Part shown: one piece after another, positions 1-8,127 of the stretch
How the letters are laid out: each line of letters starts with the position of its first letter
How positions within the stretch are numbered: position 1 is the first letter of the stretch
From: JBGTFE01 sp036403235
GTDB lineage: Bacteria > Acidobacteriota > Blastocatellia > Pyrinomonadales > Pyrinomonadaceae
Direction: 5' to 3'
DNA: 31,285 nt
Assembly: GCA_036403235.1 (NCBI GenBank)
Contig: DASWRI010000039.1
Coordinates: 1-31,285 of the forward strand
The notes under the pieces: model-generated
What the model saw: the letters and a program-made list of their open reading frames with translations, nothing else
Told to the model about the DNA's origin: nothing
Databases searched by the model: none
Program-made: the position numbers and the translations under genes

Positions 1-2
1 GC

Positions 3-356
3 CCATATGTCTGGAAAACCGACGAATTTCAGATTTCCGAAAGCAAAGCGCGAAAAACTCAGCAGATAAATTTTCAAAAGCAACCCAACCAGGCGCAGCC
101 CTTAAACAATCCGTTTCAGCCGCCGCCCGCGCCGCAGCCGCTTGTTCACCAACAGCCGCAAAATCTTGCCGATTATCGCTGCCCGCGCTGCAGCAGCCAG
201 CTTTTTCCGCGCTTTGAGCGAAAAATATCGCAGACCGGCTGGATTGTTTTCGCCGTTTTGCTGGTCGCGTTTTTCCCGCTTTTCTGGGTCGGATTACTGA
301 TAAAAGAAGACGTCAGAGTGTGCCCGGTCTGCGGCCTTTCAATCAGCCAAACCTGA
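3..356 (+). CDS. LITAF-like zinc-ribbon membrane protein, C-terminal part
   Basis: The open frame enters from the left edge and stops at TGA 354-356, so only the last 117 residues are visible. A Pro/Gln-rich linker (about residues 25-58) is followed by a CPRC pair, about 30 residues that include a very hydrophobic stretch (WIVFAVLLVAFFPLFWVGLL), and a CPVC pair close to the C-terminus. Two CxxC knuckles flanking a membrane-embedded segment are the hallmark of LITAF-like zinc ribbons, which sit as a hairpin in the cytoplasmic face of a membrane. The missing N-terminus could carry another domain, as Pro-rich linkers often join one. No function is assigned. It converges on the VWA gene with a 16-nt gap. 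Confidence 0.7.
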   Translation, partial: PYVWKTDEFQISESKARKTQQINFQKQPNQAQPLNNPFQPPPAPQPLVHQQPQNLADYRCPRCSSQLFPRFERKISQTGWIVFAVLLVAFFPLFWVGLLIKEDVRVCPVCGLSISQT

Positions 357-372
357 TAATTTCAAACCAAAC

Positions 373-1341
373 TTACCTGTAATAATAGCCTTTCGGATGC
401 TCGATTTTTATCTCCGGGTTGGTGCTCAGAACTTGAACCTTGTGATAGCCTTTTTTCATGTGCGTCGAAAGATATGTCAGCGCAAACTGCCGGTTTAAGG
501 CGAGAGTCAAATCGGTGAAAAACGGCGCGAAGGAAATCGGGGAAGTGCTGCCTTGAAAAAAGGCGCGCCCGCCGGTTTCTTCCGAAAGCCGTTTGAGCGC
601 GCCCTGCGCTCCGAGAACGAGCTGCGAGTTTCCGCCTTCGGTCAGCGTCGCGGCATTGTAAAAAGAATAAACGGCGACGCTTTTTCTCTGCGCTTTGAGA
701 ATCGCGCGGTCGAGTTCGAGACTTTGCGTCGAAGTGAAATTTCCCGACGCGGCCGTCACGTCCAATCCGTCGGAGACAAGCAGAACGGCGCGTCGTCCGG
801 TCGGCAGAGCGTCAAAACGCCCGAGGGCTTCATCGACGCCGATATACGGGCTGCTCGCAAGCCCGATGCTGCCGATAACGATTCGTAAGGATTTCGCCGC
901 CTTATCCAAATCTTCGGTAAATTTCTGCCTGACCTGCATCGAGCCGCCGCGCAGGTAAGCGACCATCACGCGCGAACCTTTCGGCAGCGCGCGTATAAAA
1001 TCGGCGATGCTTTTAAGCTGTAGATTCGCGTTCGGCGATAAATCGTCCTGAATCAAAACCGCGAGCGCGAGCGGCGTGTTGCTGACGCTTCTGATTGAAA
1101 GAATCACCTGTTCGTCGTCGTCTTCCTTGACGATTATGTCTCCGGCTTCGAGAATTTCTTCGGTCTGGTTTTCCTTTAGTTCCTTTTTGCCGTAAATCGA
1201 AATCGGAATCGTCATCGTGCGCACTTTTCCGTCCTGCTTCTTTTTATTTTTTTCCTTTTCAGGCTGGGCGTGGGCGGAGCTGAAAAACATCGCCGAAATG
1301 AGAAAAACGCCGAAGAATTTTGCGAAATTTAGTTTTGACAT
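373..1341 (-). CDS. Secreted VWFA-related domain protein
   Basis: 322 residues. An N-terminal signal peptide (cleavage likely after SSAHA, residue 25) is followed by a Lys-rich stretch and a von Willebrand factor A-like domain from about residue 90. The MIDAS region is degenerate: D100-L-S-P-N104 where the consensus is DxSxS. A later VLLVSDGLD strand fits the third metal-site element. The fold resembles the 'VWFA-related Acidobacterial domain' family, secreted proteins of unknown role that are expanded in this phylum. The ATG at 1341 has an AAAGG Shine-Dalgarno sequence just upstream. It is monocistronic. The VWA fold is well supported; ligand and role are unknown. Confidence 0.85.
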   Translation of the reverse strand: MSKLNFAKFFGVFLISAMFFSSAHAQPEKEKNKKKQDGKVRTMTIPISIYGKKELKENQTEEILEAGDIIVKEDDDEQVILSIRSVSNTPLALAVLIQDDLSPNANLQLKSIADFIRALPKGSRVMVAYLRGGSMQVRQKFTEDLDKAAKSLRIVIGSIGLASSPYIGVDEALGRFDALPTGRRAVLLVSDGLDVTAASGNFTSTQSLELDRAILKAQRKSVAVYSFYNAATLTEGGNSQLVLGAQGALKRLSEETGGRAFFQGSTSPISFAPFFTDLTLALNRQFALTYLSTHMKKGYHKVQVLSTNPEIKIEHPKGYYYR

Positions 1342-1478
1342 ACCTTTTCTTTTCGAAACTTAACAGAAAGCTCTACCAAAGTATGATAATACAATTTTGA
1401 TTTAAGAACTAAATTTTATGATGCGGTAAATTTGATTAAAGTTTGCAGAGTTTGTATTGTAAAGCCGTAAAGACAAAG

Positions 1479-1538
1479 CAGATGTTAGATTTTAGATATC
1501 AGAAGCGGGCTAAAATCCAACATCCGACATCTGATATC
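1479..1538. repeat. Degenerate heptamer inverted repeat, 1.5 kb locus
   Basis: The left arm at 1481-1494 (GATGTTAGATTTTA) is complementary to 1511-1524 with one mismatch. GATATCAGA at 1495-1503 is complementary to 1530-1538, and CAGATGT at 1479-1485 to 1527-1533. The right half also reads as three tandem heptamers, CATCCGA, CATCTGA and TATCCGC. It lies in the divergent gap ahead of the two-TM coiled-coil gene. Confidence 0.7.
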
Positions 1539-1562
1539 CGCATTTTTTGAAAGACTGTAAAG

Positions 1563-2327
1563 ATGAATGAATTAGAGCCGAGATACGAAATTACGCGCAA
1601 AGATTTGGCCAAGAATAAAGCCTTGAAAATTGGCGCCTGGACGCTGCCCTTCGTGCTTTCGATAATTCCTGCGCTGATTTTCTTTTTCTTTTTTCTGCTG
1701 TCGAGCGCTCCGCCGACGGCGGCAGTCTGGCTTTTTCTATCAATCGCGTCGCTCATCGGCGGCTTTCTGCTCGGGCTCGCGATTTCCGGCGGTTTGATGG
1801 TTTACCGTTCGCGCTGGCTGACGAAGATACGCGAGCGAATCGCGGTCGACGGCATAAAAGCAAACGAAGTCACATGGTTTTCACACGAGCTGACTTCCGC
1901 CGAAAAAAAATCCCTAAAGGAAATCGAATCAACAAATCTTCTTTTAGCCGACGCGTTTCGCGACACGCTGGCCGCGCGTTTGACCGCGACCAGAATTCTA
2001 AAAGCGTCCAAACAGGAATTGCAGCTCGTTCAACGCCGCCAGAACAAATTGAAATACTTAAAATCGGAAAACTCCGCCGCCTTGCAAAACGAGCTGAAAA
2101 CCGATTTCGAGAAACTAAATAAAATAAAAACCGAAGCCGAAGAAATGCGCGTCGAAGCCGAAACCCGCATCCAGATGATAGAAGCCGCCTCGCGCCGCGG
2201 AACAAATCTGGCCGACGCTGAGCTGGCGCTGAAAAAGCTCTCCGCCCGCACACAGGAGCTTCCGCTCGCTCTGGAATCAGCCAAAATGGAAGAGGAAATC
2301 CGCAAGGAACTCGAAAAAGATTTGTAA
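1563..2327 (+). CDS. Two-TM membrane protein with long coiled coil
   Basis: 254 residues, not recognised as a named family. After a charged N-terminus there are two strongly hydrophobic segments (about residues 24-48 and 54-80), then a long Glu/Lys/Ala-rich helical region (about 115-254) with heptad character typical of a coiled coil. The expected topology is a membrane hairpin with a cytoplasmic coiled-coil tail. It stands alone between the VWA gene and the terminator region at 2.4-2.6 kb. No clear Shine-Dalgarno sequence precedes the ATG. It could be a membrane scaffold, but nothing in the sequence assigns a role. Confidence 0.75.
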   Translation: MNELEPRYEITRKDLAKNKALKIGAWTLPFVLSIIPALIFFFFFLLSSAPPTAAVWLFLSIASLIGGFLLGLAISGGLMVYRSRWLTKIRERIAVDGIKANEVTWFSHELTSAEKKSLKEIESTNLLLADAFRDTLAARLTATRILKASKQELQLVQRRQNKLKYLKSENSAALQNELKTDFEKLNKIKTEAEEMRVEAETRIQMIEAASRRGTNLADAELALKKLSARTQELPLALESAKMEEEIRKELEKDL

Positions 2328-2392
2328 ATAGTTAAAATATGTCGAAAAAATCACATTGTTTAATTTTTTCTTCCATTTTGTAAAAAAAGTAC

Positions 2393-2424
2393 TTGACTAT
2401 CGTAAATTATTAATATACTATAGT
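2393..2424 (+). promoter_or_regulatory. Promoter of the putative small RNA
   Basis: TTGACT at 2393-2398 is followed by TATACT at 2414-2419 (15-nt spacer), or by the overlapping TACTAT at 2416-2421 (17-nt spacer). It sits about 65 nt after the stop codon of the upstream gene and points at a hairpin and U-tract with no open reading frame between. Confidence 0.55.
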
Positions 2425-2425
2425 G

Positions 2426-2502
2426 GACACTTCTGATTTGTGAAACGAAGCCCCGGGGTTAGCTTCTTACGCTTTTTGTAAGAATCCGGGGCTTCGTTTT
2501 TT
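2426..2502 (+). ncRNA. Putative small structured RNA ending in an intrinsic terminator
   Basis: From the predicted start near 2426-2430 to the end of a six-T tract at 2497-2502 the transcript would be about 75 nt. It has a short unpaired 5' end and then a long stem: 2443-2456 pairs perfectly with 2486-2499 (14 bp, GC-rich). Inside it a second 7-bp stem (2464-2470 with 2478-2484) is closed by a 7-nt loop, with an asymmetric bulge at 2457-2463. It could instead be just the terminator of the upstream coiled-coil gene. The dedicated promoter and bipartite hairpin argue for a separate unit. No Rfam family is recognised. Confidence 0.45.
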
Positions 2503-2520
2503 AATGAAAAGTGAATTTGA

Positions 2521-2571
2521 TAGAAAAACGCGCAATGGTGAAGAATTTCTTCACCATTGCGCGTTTTTCTA
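2521..2571. terminator. Perfect 25-bp inverted repeat, bidirectional terminator
   Basis: 2521-2545 is the exact reverse complement of 2547-2571 around one central base. Each arm ends in five T residues on its 3' side, so it can terminate on both strands. It lies 11 nt past the stop codon of the minus-strand FG-GAP gene and 20 nt past the plus-strand hairpin. Confidence 0.8.
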
Positions 2572-2582
2572 TTTCTCAGAGA

Positions 2583-5500
2583 TTACCTCATCGAAGGCGG
2601 AACGACCGGAATATCGCCCGTTTTGCCCCAAAATGTTGTCGTCATCGTTTGATTCGAGCTTTGGTAGGTATACCAAAGCGAGTTTGACGGGCGGAAGACC
2701 GCCATGTCGGATTTTCCGTCGCCGTCATAATCACCGGCGACGATTTTATCTCCGCTTGCGCCATACTGCATCGGTTTGAACAGGGAATTAGCCGATTCAA
2801 GCGTGTACCAGGTCAAATCGCCGGCGCGATAAACGCTTAAATCAGCCCGTCCGTCGCCGTCGAAATCGCCGAGCGCGGGAAAATCGCCGGCCAGACCGAA
2901 CTGCTGGATTTGATATGAGCCGCTCGTGCTTTTAATCGCATACCAGGTTCCGTTTGAAGGACGCCAGACGGCAATGTCGGTTCGTCCGTCACCGTCATAG
3001 TCCTGTGGCGCGGGTTTATCGGACGAAAGTCCCCAGTTGAGGGTTTTATCCGCATTATCGGAGGAAGTTCGAATCCACCAAGTTGCCGTGCCGGGTCGAA
3101 AGACGGCCAAATCGATTTTTGCGTCGTCGTCGTAATAGCCGTAAACCGGAATATCTCCGTTTTGCCCGTAATGTCTGGTAACAATTGCGCCGTCGGAGCT
3201 TTGCTTGATGTACCAGTTGCCTTCGGACGCACGCCATTGCGCGACGTCGGTTTTTCCGTCGCCGTCATAATCGGCCGCGATTGGAATGTCGGACGCGATG
3301 CCGAAAATCTCGGCGCGCATCGAATTGGTCGAGCTTTGCAGGATATACCAGACGCCGTCTGACGGGCGATAAACCGCGTAATCGCTGACGCCGTCGCCGT
3401 CAAAATCATTCATAATCGTGCGCGAATGCGCCGCATCCGACGAGGCCGTAAAGTCTGCGCCGCTCAAATTTTCCAGCAGGTTAAACGTTCTGGTCGGTGG
3501 ATTAAAGGTGTAACCCGCTCTGGTCGGCGTCACGACGTATGCGTTTCCGACCGGAACGTCTTCGAAAAGATATGTTCCGTCCGGCTGCGTTAGCGTATTG
3601 GAAACGGCTGCGCCCGTCGAAGCGTTGACCAGCGCGACCGCCGTGTTTCTTAAAGGATTTCCGTTCGGCGCGCTGACTTTGCCCGCGATTTGCGCGCCCG
3701 CGGCCGTCGTCGGAAGCACCGTAACCTGAACGGTCGTTGTCTGCCCGTCCGGATTTGTAATCGTTATGGTTTTAGCTCCCGGAGTCGAGCCGACGGTGCT
3801 GACGCTTATCTTAACCTGCGTCGGATTGATGTAGGTTATGCTATTGACGATAATGCCCGCGCCTGACGCGCTAATATGATTGAACGTCGTATGCGGAGCG
3901 GGCGGATTTGCGCCCGGGTCGTAAAATCCCTGTCCGGCGGGCGAAGTGCCGTTAATGGTAAGAGTCAATGAAGGCGCGCCCGACCCGACGCTTGCAGGCG
4001 TAGACGTATTGCTTCCTGCCGGCGGCGGCGCAGGCGCAATCAGTTTCACGACGCGCACGCCGTATGTGTTTGTGCCGTTGCAATATTCCTGAATCGTCCA
4101 CATCGACATATCGTCCTTCGGGTCGAGACTCGTGTTCGAATAATCGCCCCAGCGCCGTCCGTTGCCGCCGCCCGAGTCGCTCGGCGGATTGTAAGCCGTC
4201 GAACTGGCGGTGTAACCGGGAAACGCCGTTCCGCCCGGCCCATCACGCAAAGTACCGAGCGTATCGCCCGACAATCTTCCGGTTGTAAAAGCGTTGGCGC
4301 GCTCGCTTGTTCCGGCGATTGTGCATCCGAGCGCGGAGTGTCCCTGACCGGAAACCATAATCGAAGGTATCGAGTAATTTCGCTGGTTGGCGTCGTTCGT
4401 CGCGTTATTGTCGAAAAGCGTACCGGATTGTAGAACCGATGGAGTTCCCGGGCTGATTACATTTTGCAGTTCATACCAACGCGCCGCGTTGCGGTTATTC
4501 GTCGCTCCGGCAACGCCCGTATTGTCTACGCCGATATTGTGCGCTGTCCAAAGTCGCCCGTTTCGCATAGTTGCCAGATAAAGCCTGTCGTCAAGCGAAT
4601 CGAGCCTGCCGTTTGTTCCGCCGGTATTTCCGAGATGCGGAACTTTCACGGGAAAGCGAGTCGTTAAAGGAGTCGCAATCGAAATATTTGCCGAAATCGT
4701 CGGCGCGGCGCTTCCGGGATTTGAAACGCGGCGCACCATCAATGTGTTAAATGTCGCGTTATCGGTACCGATAAAATAACCCTCGGTAGTAGCCGCCGTC
4801 TGAAAATTATCAACTCCGCGCGGCGACCAGGGACCCGCGCCGGTTGCTGTCGCAACCAAGCCTGTAAAATGTGTTACGACCAAAGCCGAAGCGGTCAACA
4901 TATCGGATTTTCTGACAACCCAAGCGTCGGTTCTATTAAAAGTGCCGGCTAAAGTGAACATATTTCCACCGATGTACATCGCGCTTGAATCGATTCCCAT
5001 CGATTCGTAATCGGTAAAAAGCGTCGCGTCTCCGGTAAATTGATACAAAGTCCAGACGGTGCTGCCGGAAATTATGCCGTTGCTTGCGGCATCAGAGACG
5101 GCAATCATAATGCGATTTACTCTGGTTGTGGAGAACGTTATATTATTCAGCGGCGCGTCAATCATATTTAGAAACCAGCGATTGGAAGTGCGGTCAAATC
5201 GTACGTTCGGGTCGGTCGAGATGACGACTTCGCCTGCCAGAGGAGGAGTTTTTACCGAAGCGAAAAACGTGTCGGAAGTTGTGTTTAAGACGCCGTCGGC
5301 AGCGCCCGTCGTTTTATTAAAAGTTCGAAGACGTCCGTTTAAGAAAACAAAATACTGCGTCGGGCCGACTGCTCCGGTCGTATCTCCCGGAAAACCGCCT
5401 GTTTCAGCCGGTCCGGTCGCGCCGTCAAACTGCGTTCCGAGCGTTTGCGGAGCGGTCGGGACAAGATTAAGAAAAATATTTTCCTGTTCGTCCTTGGCCG

Positions 5501-5927
5501 GATAAGGATAACGATTAAAAGGCATTGTGATGGAATCGGCGGGAATAGTTTTTTCAGGACGATCTTCTTCCTTTTCTTCAATTACGGGGCGCTTCACCGT
5601 GTTGTCGCCGAGTCTTGACTGCAAATCCATAAGCTGCGCGGTCGTAAATTGACCGGCTACTTCCGCAGTAATTCTGACGCCTTTAATATCGTCATTTTGA
5701 ACGGATTTTAGATTGTCGCCATCATCTTTTCGCTCTTTCTTTTTTGTTTCGATTTTTTTCTTCGTTATTTTATTTTTGGAAGTTTTCGCGCCGCCCGCGA
5801 TGCGTGATTGCGAAAAAACCGGAAGCGTCGATGACGCCAGTAGAAAAATAATCAAAGTCAGGGGAAAAAATTGTTTGATAAAAGAGTTGGAAATTGATTT
5901 TATCGATACGTTTTTAGCGGTGTCCAT
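2583..5927 (-). CDS. Large secreted protein with IPT, carboxypeptidase-regulatory-like and FG-GAP/VCBS repeats
   Basis: 1114 residues. A signal peptide (to about residue 40, before QSRIAGG) leads into a Lys-rich linker and then a long unassigned region (about 130-620) with motifs such as GDTTGAVGPTQYFV and DPNVRFDRTSNRW. Next comes an IPT/TIG-like immunoglobulin fold (about 640-740, ending TITNPDGQTT), then a carboxypeptidase-regulatory-like domain (IAGKVSAPNGNPL through PDGTYLFEDVPVG). The last 280 residues hold six FG-GAP/VCBS-type repeats. Each repeat has a Ca-binding loop of the form DxDGDG and an AVxRPSxGxWY strand; the third repeat has the loop degraded to YYDDDA. The protein is probably cell-surface or secreted. 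GGAG lies 6 nt before the ATG at 5927. It ends in a bidirectional terminator. Function is unknown. Confidence 0.88.
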   Translation of the reverse strand: MDTAKNVSIKSISNSFIKQFFPLTLIIFLLASSTLPVFSQSRIAGGAKTSKNKITKKKIETKKKERKDDGDNLKSVQNDDIKGVRITAEVAGQFTTAQLMDLQSRLGDNTVKRPVIEEKEEDRPEKTIPADSITMPFNRYPYPAKDEQENIFLNLVPTAPQTLGTQFDGATGPAETGGFPGDTTGAVGPTQYFVFLNGRLRTFNKTTGAADGVLNTTSDTFFASVKTPPLAGEVVISTDPNVRFDRTSNRWFLNMIDAPLNNITFSTTRVNRIMIAVSDAASNGIISGSTVWTLYQFTGDATLFTDYESMGIDSSAMYIGGNMFTLAGTFNRTDAWVVRKSDMLTASALVVTHFTGLVATATGAGPWSPRGVDNFQTAATTEGYFIGTDNATFNTLMVRRVSNPGSAAPTISANISIATPLTTRFPVKVPHLGNTGGTNGRLDSLDDRLYLATMRNGRLWTAHNIGVDNTGVAGATNNRNAARWYELQNVISPGTPSVLQSGTLFDNNATNDANQRNYSIPSIMVSGQGHSALGCTIAGTSERANAFTTGRLSGDTLGTLRDGPGGTAFPGYTASSTAYNPPSDSGGGNGRRWGDYSNTSLDPKDDMSMWTIQEYCNGTNTYGVRVVKLIAPAPPPAGSNTSTPASVGSGAPSLTLTINGTSPAGQGFYDPGANPPAPHTTFNHISASGAGIIVNSITYINPTQVKISVSTVGSTPGAKTITITNPDGQTTTVQVTVLPTTAAGAQIAGKVSAPNGNPLRNTAVALVNASTGAAVSNTLTQPDGTYLFEDVPVGNAYVVTPTRAGYTFNPPTRTFNLLENLSGADFTASSDAAHSRTIMNDFDGDGVSDYAVYRPSDGVWYILQSSTNSMRAEIFGIASDIPIAADYDGDGKTDVAQWRASEGNWYIKQSSDGAIVTRHYGQNGDIPVYGYYDDDAKIDLAVFRPGTATWWIRTSSDNADKTLNWGLSSDKPAPQDYDGDGRTDIAVWRPSNGTWYAIKSTSGSYQIQQFGLAGDFPALGDFDGDGRADLSVYRAGDLTWYTLESANSLFKPMQYGASGDKIVAGDYDGDGKSDMAVFRPSNSLWYTYQSSNQTMTTTFWGKTGDIPVVPPSMR

Positions 5928-6389
5928 TGTTTACTCCATTTAAAGATTCAGAAAAACCGTCGATTAGATTTACGACTTCATGCACTACAAAAGAGCCGGA
6001 ATTTATCCGAAAAACTTGAAAAATCCGGGTGTGAGTTGCGGAAAAATTGATGCTCTGCGGTACAAAGCGAAATATTAAATTACCCGAGGTTAAAGTGTAG
6101 AAAAATGTAGAGAAAATAAAATTCGGCTAACAAAATAGCCAAATTTTAATTGGGTTGCGGTAATAAAATTCTATCACGAGAAAATTTATCTACGGAACAA
6201 AATAGTATTTTAAAGTTTTTTAAAAGTCAATGAATACCGGGCTAATAAGAATAAAATTCATAATATTTTTTTTTATTGACGGAGTTTTGGCTAAAAAAAA
6301 TCTTTTAATTCGCTCAAAATTAATTTAAGATTTATTGTCTTTCGTCAGAAAATATTTGAGCAGAGATTTTCAGCGGATTTTCATTGGTC
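5928..6389. other. A+T-rich divergent intergenic region
   Basis: About 460 nt with no convincing ORF between two divergent secreted-protein genes. The one structure I see is a hairpin: GGCTA at 6125-6129 with TAGCC at 6136-6140, extended by AAAATT and AATTTT on the outside (6118-6147). It presumably carries promoters for both flanking genes. TTGACG at 6278-6283 is a possible -35 box for the rightward gene, without a good -10. Confidence 0.5.
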
Positions 6390-6929
6390 ATGAAAAATTT
6401 AAGATTGTTTTTCGCGTATTATCCAAAAATTTTCAGTCTGGTTTTACTTTTTTTGTTGATAAATATTACGGTCGAAGCGAGCTCTCCCGGAGATTTCTCA
6501 AATTTTTATAAATTTCAACAGACAAAGCGAATTGTCACGACGAAAAAAAAGAAAAAAATAATCGTTAAAAAAGTGATAGTCAAAAAGAAACTAAAGACGA
6601 CCGAACCGGGCATCTGGGGCGGCGACGGCATCGGTTTTACGATTGGAGCGAGCGGCGTGAGCATCGAATACGACTGCGCCGAGGGCGAGATAAAGCAGAA
6701 GTTTGTCACCGACGAAAAAGGAAATTTTAACTTGAACGGGTTTCATAAATTTGAAGCGATGGGCGCGATTCGCGTCGGTTTTACACCAAAACCACAGGCG
6801 GCAAATTTTCAGGGAGAAATTTCCGGCGACACGATGAAATTGAAAGTCGTTTTGACCGAAACAAATCAGATTGTTGGTGAATTTACGCTCGTGCGCGGAG
6901 ACGCGCCGCGCATCAGAAAATGTCGCTGA
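6390..6929 (+). CDS. Secreted basic small protein of unknown function
   Basis: 179 residues from ATG 6390. The frame also opens from a TTG at 6384, but the ATG is more plausible. An N-terminal hydrophobic signal (about residues 13-29) is followed by an extreme Lys/Val/Ile stretch (about 48-68, with KKKKKIIVKK), then a compact domain starting GIWGGDGIGFTIGASG with 'EYDCAEGEI' and a final Cys three residues from the end. The two Cys could form a disulfide. The basic tract may bind polyanions or be a linker. I do not recognise the family. It is monocistronic and converges with the metallophosphoesterase gene. Confidence 0.75.
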   Translation: MKNLRLFFAYYPKIFSLVLLFLLINITVEASSPGDFSNFYKFQQTKRIVTTKKKKKIIVKKVIVKKKLKTTEPGIWGGDGIGFTIGASGVSIEYDCAEGEIKQKFVTDEKGNFNLNGFHKFEAMGAIRVGFTPKPQAANFQGEISGDTMKLKVVLTETNQIVGEFTLVRGDAPRIRKCR

Positions 6930-6938
6930 GTTGAATTA

Positions 6939-7721
6939 TTAAAATGCGTGTTCGAGCCGCAGTCTCTCGATGCTGCGCGCCGCGCCGGTTTCTTCGTCGA
7001 TGTCGATGACGACGGCGCAAATCCAGATGTCGCCTTTGGAATGGTCGGCGCGCCGCGCGGGGAATTTCATAAAACGCTCGATAACGTCCGCTTTTTCCAT
7101 GCCGATAACGCCTGAATAGCTGCCGGTCATTCCGACATCGGTGATATAAGCCGTACCGCCGTCTAAAATCCTTTCGTCAGCCGTCTGGACGTGCGTGTGC
7201 GAGCCGACGACGGCCGAAACACGCCCGGCAAGAAACCAGCCCATCGCGTATTTTTCCGAAGTCGCTTCGCAGTGCATATCGACCAGACGAATTTTTACGT
7301 CGTCCGGAATTTCTTTAACGCACGCGTCGGCAACGCGAAACGGGTCGTCGACGGGCGGCATAAAAACTCTGCCGAGCAGATTTAAAACAGCGATGCGAAA
7401 CCCGTTAATCTCGCCGACAAAAAGGCCTTTGCCAGGCGTCATCGGCGGGTAGTTGGCCGGTCTGAGAAGGCGCGCGTTTTTCTGAATGTAGGGAATTATC
7501 TCGTGTTTATCAAAAATATGGTTGCCTGAAGTCATCAAATCGATGCCGCCGTCAAAAAGCTCGTCGGCAATCGAAGGCGTAATCGAAAAACCGCCCGCGA
7601 CGTTTTCGGCGTTCATCGTCGCAATGTCGATTTTATATTGCTCGCGAATGTCGCGGATTCTATCGAGAACAGCCCTTCGGCCGGGACGCGCGACGACATC
7701 GGCAATCATTAAAACATTCAT
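6939..7721 (-). CDS. YmdB-type metallophosphoesterase (TIGR00282 family)
   Basis: 260 residues from ATG 7721. A longer open frame reaches 7826, but its extra 35 residues are encoded by a heptamer repeat and the end of the 6S-like RNA, so I reject them. All expected metal ligands are present at family positions: D8, E39-N40 (NAENVAGG), N67-H68 (SGNHIFDK), H150 (DMHCEATSEK) and H175/H177 (GSHTHVQTAD). Family members such as Bacillus YmdB hydrolyse cyclic nucleotides (2',3'-cAMP and others) with a di-iron or dimetal site and often sit beside rny. Here the upstream neighbours are zapA and a 6S-like RNA. Function is inferred from family. Confidence 0.93.
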   Translation of the reverse strand: MNVLMIADVVARPGRRAVLDRIRDIREQYKIDIATMNAENVAGGFSITPSIADELFDGGIDLMTSGNHIFDKHEIIPYIQKNARLLRPANYPPMTPGKGLFVGEINGFRIAVLNLLGRVFMPPVDDPFRVADACVKEIPDDVKIRLVDMHCEATSEKYAMGWFLAGRVSAVVGSHTHVQTADERILDGGTAYITDVGMTGSYSGVIGMEKADVIERFMKFPARRADHSKGDIWICAVVIDIDEETGAARSIERLRLEHAF

Positions 7722-7730
7722 AAATAAAAA

Positions 7731-7791
7731 AGTCTCAAGCCGAAATTCGATTCTGACTTGAGACTTTGGACTTGAAACTTGAGACTCGAAA
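7731..7791. repeat. Heptamer repeat with inverted arm upstream of the metallophosphoesterase
   Basis: Five tandem 7-nt units fill 7757-7791: CTTGAGA, CTTTGGA, CTTGAAA, CTTGAGA and CTCGAAA. AGTCTCAAG at 7731-7739 is the reverse complement of the start of the array (7757-7765) and of 7778-7786. It lies 9 nt upstream of the ATG. Confidence 0.85.
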
Positions 7792-7796
7792 ATTTT

Positions 7797-8021
7797 AGCG
7801 AAAGATACCACCAAAGCCGTTTCCAAACGGTTGAATTGAACCTATTTCTCAACAGGTGGGTGACCTTCTGTCGTCTTGCGACGACATCAAAGCCGCTTTC
7901 TATGGCAAATCTTTAACTATGAAAGATTGCACCGAAATTCGGTATCGGTCTCCCGTAAATTCAAATGTTGGCTCAATTATTTATGTGCTCAGTCACGAAC
8001 TTAGTAGAAAGTTCTTCCGCT
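7797..8021 (-). ncRNA. ssrS: Probable 6S RNA
   Basis: This non-coding gap follows zapA, the classic neighbour of ssrS. The minus-strand transcript of about 225 nt closes on itself: its 5' end (8021-8013, AGCGGAAGA) pairs with its 3' end (7805-7797, TCTTTCGCT), and the next segment CTACTAAG pairs with TTTGGTGG, giving a long imperfect rod. GGGAGACC and GGTCACCC close an upper stem, leaving a large central bubble. The bubble's 3' strand carries a small hairpin CACCTG...AGGTTCAA, like the CACCU...AGGGUUCAA element of E. coli 6S RNA. The apical part has three perfect or near-perfect hairpins, including TGTCGTC-GCAA-GACGACA. TATTAT at 8035-8030 fits a -10 box. 6S RNA binds sigma70 holoenzyme as an open-promoter mimic. 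A covariance search was not possible here. Confidence 0.68.
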
Positions 8022-8043
8022 TGATATTTATAATAACACGAAA

Positions 8044-8121
8044 TAGTGAATAATTAATAGTGAAAAGTGAACAGTATAAGTCTGATTTCAAAACTTTTCA
8101 CTGCTCACTTTTCACTGTTTA
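8044..8121. repeat. Heptamer inverted repeat between zapA and the 6S-like RNA
   Basis: The left arm has the 7-nt units TAGTGAA, TAATTAA, TAGTGAA, AAGTGAA and CAGTATA (8044-8078). The right arm has CTTTTCA, CTGCTCA, CTTTTCA and CTGTTTA (8094-8121). The arms are broadly complementary, so the minus-strand transcript downstream of zapA can fold into a long hairpin. Confidence 0.85.
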
Positions 8122-8127
8122 CAAATC

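Noticed and set aside
7722..7826. 35-codon N-terminal extension of the metallophosphoesterase
   Set aside because: It is encoded by a heptamer repeat and the 3' end of the 6S-like RNA. Starting at 7721 puts all metal ligands at the family positions.
7856..8053. Small plus-strand ORF (65 codons) in the zapA-metallophosphoesterase gap
   Set aside because: It is antisense to the 6S-like RNA, has no Shine-Dalgarno sequence and no protein-like features.
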